Shown piece by piece: positions 60,182 through 64,000 of a stretch of DNA of 64,000 bases. Source of the DNA: DATEVL01 sp035281845 (GTDB taxonomy: Bacteria; Chloroflexota; Anaerolineae; Anaerolineales; E44-bin32); assembly GCA_035281845.1 (NCBI GenBank), contig DATEVL010000038.1:1-64000 (forward strand), read 5' to 3'. The stretch's first letter is position 1; every line of letters starts with the position of its first letter. The position numbers and the translations under genes were made by a program. Below the pieces are notes generated by a model that was not told the origin of the DNA, did not search any database, and saw only the letters and a list, made by a program, of their open reading frames with translations.

Positions 60182-61572
60182 ACGCCCCTTTTCTGATTCT
60201 GGTGCTGGGAGGGATTCTCGCCCTGGCCGGATTCATCCTGCGAGGTCGTGCCGCGCCGGCCTCGTGGATCGCAGGCATCGGCGCGGTCCTGCTGGGTGCG
60301 GTCGCCCTCGGCGTCGTCTTGGGCGAGCCTTTTCAGGTCCTGGGGTTCGGAGTGAAACTGGAACCGGCGTGGTCGGTCTTGGGCAGGTCGCTGGTCCTCA
60401 GTCCAGCCAATCGCGTAGCGATCGGGTTCGTCTTCATCACGGGGGCTCTGCCCTTGGCCGGGAGCTATGCGGCCGATGCTCCGCGCCGTCTGGGGTCGAT
60501 CGGCCTGTTGATTCTCGTGCTGCTGGCGGCGGCGCTGATGGTGGAGCCCTTTGTCTTTTCTCCCACGCTCATTGCTGCGGCGGCGATCCTCGGCTGCCTG
60601 GTGGTCGTCCGGCCGGATGGGCGGCCGGGGCGCGCCGCGCCGCGTCTGCTCGTGGCCTACGTCCTGGGAATGATGGCCATCCTCTCCGCCGGCTGGCTGA
60701 TCGAGGTGGGCGGGGTGACCGCTTCGACTGAATCCCCGGCGCGCACCGCGTCGCTGCTGCTCGGCCTGGGGATCGCCATCATCGTCGTCACCCCTCCATT
60801 CCATACTTGGCTTACGGCGTCGGCCAACGAGTCCCATCCGATGGCGCTGGTTTTCATGGCGACCGCGCTACAAAGCGCCGGCTTGTTCCTGTTGCTGAAT
60901 TCGCTGGCGTCCTATTCCTGGATGCGGTCCGAGCCGTTGGTCTTCTCGTTCCTGCGCGGTGCGGGGCTGCTGATGATTGCGCTGGGAGGGGTCTGGTGCC
61001 TGGCGGAGCGACGCGGGCCGCGCATCGTCGCCTATGCTTTGCTCATCGACTTCGGGGTCTCACTGCTCGCGGTGGCCTCGGCGACGCCCGAGGGATACGC
61101 CATCGCGCTGGGGATGGCCGGGGCGAGGGCGGTCGGCGCAGTCGTCTGGGGGATCGGCTTCTCGAATCTCTCGGTGGCGACGGGGTCAGAACCAGATCCG
61201 GCGCAGGCGATTCCAGCGATCCACCCGATGGCGGCGGCGGCCGCCCTGGCCGGGGCGCTCAGCCTGGCGGGATTGCCGCTGACGGCGGGGTTTGCCGGAA
61301 GGTGGATGTCCCTGGCGACGGTTCAAGGCGACCGGGTGGCGTCGCTGGCGATCGCCTTCGGCGTGGTCGCTGTTTCCTACTCGGTGGTGCGATGGGCGCG
61401 CGGTTTGGGACCTCCCGCCGAGGTTCCTTCGCTGCCACGTGGACGAAGGGTACTACTGATCGGCGGCACGGCCTCGATCCTCATTCTCGGTGTGCTGCCA
61501 GGTTGGTTGTACGCCTGGGCCCTTTCGGCCGGTGCCGGACTTGGGGGCATCCTTCCGCCAACGCCTCCATAG
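60178..61572 (+). CDS. NuoN/HyfF-like proton-translocating-type membrane subunit
   Basis: 464 residues, about 13-14 membrane segments. VVTPPFHTWLTASANESHPMALVF is the family block (normally ..AaxPFHxWLPdA...P..v), and LAGLPLTAGFAGRW the other. The Lys residues normally found before PFH and in the following helix (LLKxG) read VVT and LQSAG, so the proton-path lysines look lost. With the two genes before it, it forms an orphan module without peripheral electron-transfer subunits. Confidence 0.75.
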   Translation: MNAPFLILVLGGILALAGFILRGRAAPASWIAGIGAVLLGAVALGVVLGEPFQVLGFGVKLEPAWSVLGRSLVLSPANRVAIGFVFITGALPLAGSYAADAPRRLGSIGLLILVLLAAALMVEPFVFSPTLIAAAAILGCLVVVRPDGRPGRAAPRLLVAYVLGMMAILSAGWLIEVGGVTASTESPARTASLLLGLGIAIIVVTPPFHTWLTASANESHPMALVFMATALQSAGLFLLLNSLASYSWMRSEPLVFSFLRGAGLLMIALGGVWCLAERRGPRIVAYALLIDFGVSLLAVASATPEGYAIALGMAGARAVGAVVWGIGFSNLSVATGSEPDPAQAIPAIHPMAAAAALAGALSLAGLPLTAGFAGRWMSLATVQGDRVASLAIAFGVVAVSYSVVRWARGLGPPAEVPSLPRGRRVLLIGGTASILILGVLPGWLYAWALSAGAGLGGILPPTPP

Positions 61573-61582
61573 AACCGGATGC

Positions 61583-61588
61583 TATAAT
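61583..61588 (+). promoter_or_regulatory. Extended -10 of the coiled-coil gene
   Basis: TGC-TATAAT, 6 bases before GTG 61595; transcription would start at the start codon. Confidence 0.55.
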
Positions 61589-61594
61589 CCGGAC

Positions 61595-62791
61595 GTGCCC
61601 CCGGTGGAACAGACGAAGTCAGATTCGCTCGACAAGCGTCTCTCCTGGCTGGACGATCAGCGGAGAAAGGACGCCGACCTCCTCCGCAAACTCAGTTCCC
61701 AATTGAAGGCATCCGAAGACCTGATCGGCAAGCACACCCGTCAACTGCAGGACTTATCCGGGGAGCTTGCTCGACTGGCGGCGCTGGCGGCGCGGATCCA
61801 GTCGGTCGACGAGACTCTGACGAAACACCGCCAGGAAGTCTCGCGCCAACTGGAAGCGTCCGAAGCCCGCCGAACCGAAAAGGAAAAGGCCCTCGAGCAG
61901 GCGCGCCGGAAGGACCATGACGATGTCGCCCGGGGCGTCGCCGATCTTCGCCAGGAGATGCGGGCACTGACCGACCTGCGCCGGGAGTTCGAGTCGCGCA
62001 GGGAAGAAGACCTGCGAACGGCACGAACCGTGGCGACGCTATCCGATCAACTGGGAGCCGTCGTCTCGGCGCAGGGGGAGCAAGCGCGAACGCTCGCCGA
62101 TCATGAAGATGTCCACAAGCAAGAGGGCCGCTGGTCGACCGATGCCCAAGGCATACTGGCCGACCTGCGGCTGCGCGTGGATGGATTGCGCGGTTCCCTT
62201 GAAGGGGTCGAGGATCGCAGCCGCCAACTGGAGATCCGTTCGGCCGAGCTCGAGGCCGGCGAGGTCGAAAGGCGTGAGACGACCACCAGCTGGATGGAAA
62301 GTGTAAACCTGCGAATGGCCGACCTGGAGCGCGTTTGGGGCGATTACGCCCGCCGCTTCGAAGCCTTCGAGAAGCGCGCGGCGGAGATCGACGAGCGCGT
62401 TCATGCCTACGATGAGACGCACCGGGCGATGCGCCAATTACAACTCGAGCTGGAGAGAACGCTCGAACGACTGGAGCGAAGGATCTCAGAAGTCAGCGAA
62501 ATGCAGCGCCTGGGCGAGGAACGGCACAAGCAGGAGTGGTCGACCTTCATCGCCGAAGACCATCGGCGGTGGAGTTCTTTCAAGCTCGGTGCGGACGAGC
62601 AGAGTCAGGAGCACAGCCGTTTGCATCAACGGATATCGGACGAGGTTGGGCGCCTCGAAGACACCACGATGCAGGCGCTTACGGGGGCGATCACGCTCGA
62701 AGACTCGACTCAGCGGCGGCTGTCCGAGCTGTTGGCGCTGCTGCGTGAGTGGGCCGGCGAGGCCGAGCGGCGACCCACTCGGGTGCGCTGA
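61595..62791 (+). CDS. Long coiled-coil protein
   Basis: 398 residues from GTG 61595, nearly all charged heptad sequence (SLDKRLSWLDDQRRKDADLLRKL, EARRTEKEKALEQARRKDHDD, QLQLELERTLERLERRISEV), without membrane segment or enzyme motif. Structural or scaffolding role is likely; unrecognised otherwise. The -10 TATAAT directly abuts the start, so the mRNA is predicted leaderless; an upstream in-frame ATG at 61490 would lie before the promoter. Confidence 0.75.
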   Translation: MPPVEQTKSDSLDKRLSWLDDQRRKDADLLRKLSSQLKASEDLIGKHTRQLQDLSGELARLAALAARIQSVDETLTKHRQEVSRQLEASEARRTEKEKALEQARRKDHDDVARGVADLRQEMRALTDLRREFESRREEDLRTARTVATLSDQLGAVVSAQGEQARTLADHEDVHKQEGRWSTDAQGILADLRLRVDGLRGSLEGVEDRSRQLEIRSAELEAGEVERRETTTSWMESVNLRMADLERVWGDYARRFEAFEKRAAEIDERVHAYDETHRAMRQLQLELERTLERLERRISEVSEMQRLGEERHKQEWSTFIAEDHRRWSSFKLGADEQSQEHSRLHQRISDEVGRLEDTTMQALTGAITLEDSTQRRLSELLALLREWAGEAERRPTRVR

Positions 62792-63189
62792 GTCTCGGCC
62801 TGATTCCCGTAGTTCGTCAAGACTTCCTCTCGCATGAACACCCCGCGCGATTGTCACACGGGGAGGGGGGGCCAGACCGATGAGATATCCGGCGAGGTTT
62901 CCCCCGACCTCATCCCACGAGCCTTGCGTTGATCTCTGCGATACGAAACCACGCCAGCCCAGGGCGAGCCTTTCCCTGCCCTCGCTCTCTACGCCCCTTC
63001 GGCCACTACGCCCTTCGGCGCACCGGAAGCGGTGCAGGCCGCCAAGGGCGGGCGCCCCCAGGGGGCAGGGCGCCAAGGGCGGCGCACACCCAGGGTGCAC
63101 CCGAAGGGGCGAGGGCGGGGTGCACGCCAGGTAGGGGTGGGGATGGGTAGCTTTGCTCCTTTCTCGACGGCCTCCTTAGGCTCGCTTCG
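62792..63189. repeat. Intergenic repeat block, inverted relative of 32455-32870
   Basis: From about 62980 the sequence carries GCGCACACCCAGGGTGCACC, CGGAAGCGGTGCAGG and CCTTCGG units that are the reverse complement of the 32550-32700 block. The first part (62792-62980) has no gene and no recognisable RNA; I looked for a selenocysteine tRNA and did not see one. Confidence 0.65.
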
Positions 63190-64000
63190 ATGATCCGTGT
63201 CTTGGGCACAGCCGGTCACGTCGACCACGGCAAGTCGGCGCTGGTCGAAGCGCTCACTGGAGTTCACCCCGATCGCCTGCGCGAAGAACGCGAACGGGAG
63301 ATGACGATCGACCTGGGCTTCGCCTGGACGACCCTACCTGACGGGACGGAGGTCGGGATCATCGACGTGCCCGGCCACCGCGACTTCATCGACAACATGC
63401 TGGCCGGCGTTGGTGGTTTCGATGCGGTGATGCTGGTGGTCGCGGCGGACGAAGGAGTGATGCCGCAGACGAGCGAGCATCTTGCGATCCTCGATCTGTT
63501 GGAGATTCCCCGCGGCCTCGTCGTCTTGAGTAAGATCGATCTGGTGGCGGATGAGGAGTGGGCCAGGCTCGTGGAGGACGAAGTGCGGCAGGTTTTGGCG
63601 CCGACGGCCCTTGCCGGGGCCCCGGTCCTACGCGCCTCCGCCAAGACCGGCCAGGGCCTGGATGAACTGAGACGGGGGCTGGCGGAGGTCTTGCACGACA
63701 CCGACCCCCGCCGGGACATCGGCAGCCCTCGACTGCCGATCGACCGCGCCTTTGTCATGACCGGATTCGGAACGGTTGTGACCGGCACGTTGATCGATGG
63801 CACCCTATCGATCGGGGACGAAGTGGTCATCTTGCCGGGTGAATCGCGGGGCCGGATTCGCGGACTGCAGACCCACCGCAAGCCGGTCGACCAGGCCCTG
63901 CCGGGGAGCCGGGTGGCCGTCAACATTACCGGCGTCGATGTGCAGGATGTCCGCCGTGGCCTCGTGCTCTGCCTGCCTGGGCGGTATTCGGCGACGACTC
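63190..64000 (+). CDS. selB: Selenocysteine-specific elongation factor SelB, N-terminal part
   Basis: 270 codons before the window ends. GTPase motifs: GHVDHGKS (G1), MTIDLGFAW with the SelB-specific TIDLG (G2), DVPGHRDF (G3) and SKID (G4), then EF-Tu-like domain 2 (RAFVMTGFGTVVTGTL). SelB delivers Sec-tRNA to UGA codons with a SECIS; the winged-helix C-terminus is beyond the window. It implies the organism makes selenoproteins. Confidence 0.93.
   Translation, partial: MIRVLGTAGHVDHGKSALVEALTGVHPDRLREEREREMTIDLGFAWTTLPDGTEVGIIDVPGHRDFIDNMLAGVGGFDAVMLVVAADEGVMPQTSEHLAILDLLEIPRGLVVLSKIDLVADEEWARLVEDEVRQVLAPTALAGAPVLRASAKTGQGLDELRRGLAEVLHDTDPRRDIGSPRLPIDRAFVMTGFGTVVTGTLIDGTLSIGDEVVILPGESRGRIRGLQTHRKPVDQALPGSRVAVNITGVDVQDVRRGLVLCLPGRYSATT

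Noticed and set aside
62792..62980. Selenocysteine tRNA next to selB
   Set aside because: No long acceptor/variable-arm cloverleaf with a TCA anticodon could be found.

Overview
This window is high-GC bacterial chromosome that most resembles Chloroflexota of the Anaerolineae type. The pointers are a T-box in front of ileS, topoisomerase I fused to an N-terminal DUF5679-like zinc ribbon, a MalT/BTAD-type STAND regulator, a mevalonate-pathway decarboxylase, a tungsten-type aldehyde:ferredoxin oxidoreductase, SelB, and an orphan complex-I-like membrane module. There is no rRNA, CRISPR array, complete insertion sequence or prophage. The organism assignment is inferred from gene content, not from a marker tree.

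Layout. 1-6847: a minus-strand run (esterase, M20 peptidase, DUF1385 protein cut by the window edge), diverging from a sulfur cluster. That cluster has a cystathionine beta-synthase-like enzyme overlapping a SbnI/SerK-like free serine kinase, with a convergent cystathionine gamma-synthase/lyase. 6917-11664: a large STAND/BTAD regulator, an AT-rich leader ending in a terminator, a small RiPP-leader-like protein and an IrrE-like protein without its zinc motif. 11859-16384: TolB-like propeller, M23 lipoprotein, metallo-beta-lactamase-fold hydrolase and RNase H. 16381-20828: promoter, T-box (specifier ATC, Ile), alaX, ileS. 20968-28693: lspA, rluD-like, ltaE, tRNA-Asp, dprA, mannose-1-phosphate guanylyltransferase, topA. 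28774-41756: membrane protein, greA and dgt, two small proteins, GMC oxidoreductase plus AOR, nnr, small membrane proteins, mnmA and cysteine desulfurase. 41899-51700: enolase-like, zinc-ribbon protein, radC, M23-like protein, an acylphosphatase/AEC/HEAT/M50 run, mevalonate decarboxylase, ParA-like ATPase. 52024-57924: tRNA-His, hisS behind a putative His-His leader peptide and terminator, hutH, Ser/Thr kinase, MOSC protein. 58035-64000: three-gene complex-I-like membrane module, coiled-coil protein, repeat block and the start of selB.

Two regulatory patterns recur. Many genes have an extended -10 promoter of the form TGC-TATAAT or TGC-TATACT (or a plain TATAAT) only 6-16 bases before the start codon, which suggests leaderless or near-leaderless mRNAs. 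The two tRNA synthetase genes each carry a transcription-attenuation signal of a different type. Intergenic spaces hold at least four families of dispersed palindromic or tandem repeats, often present as two or more copies within this one window.
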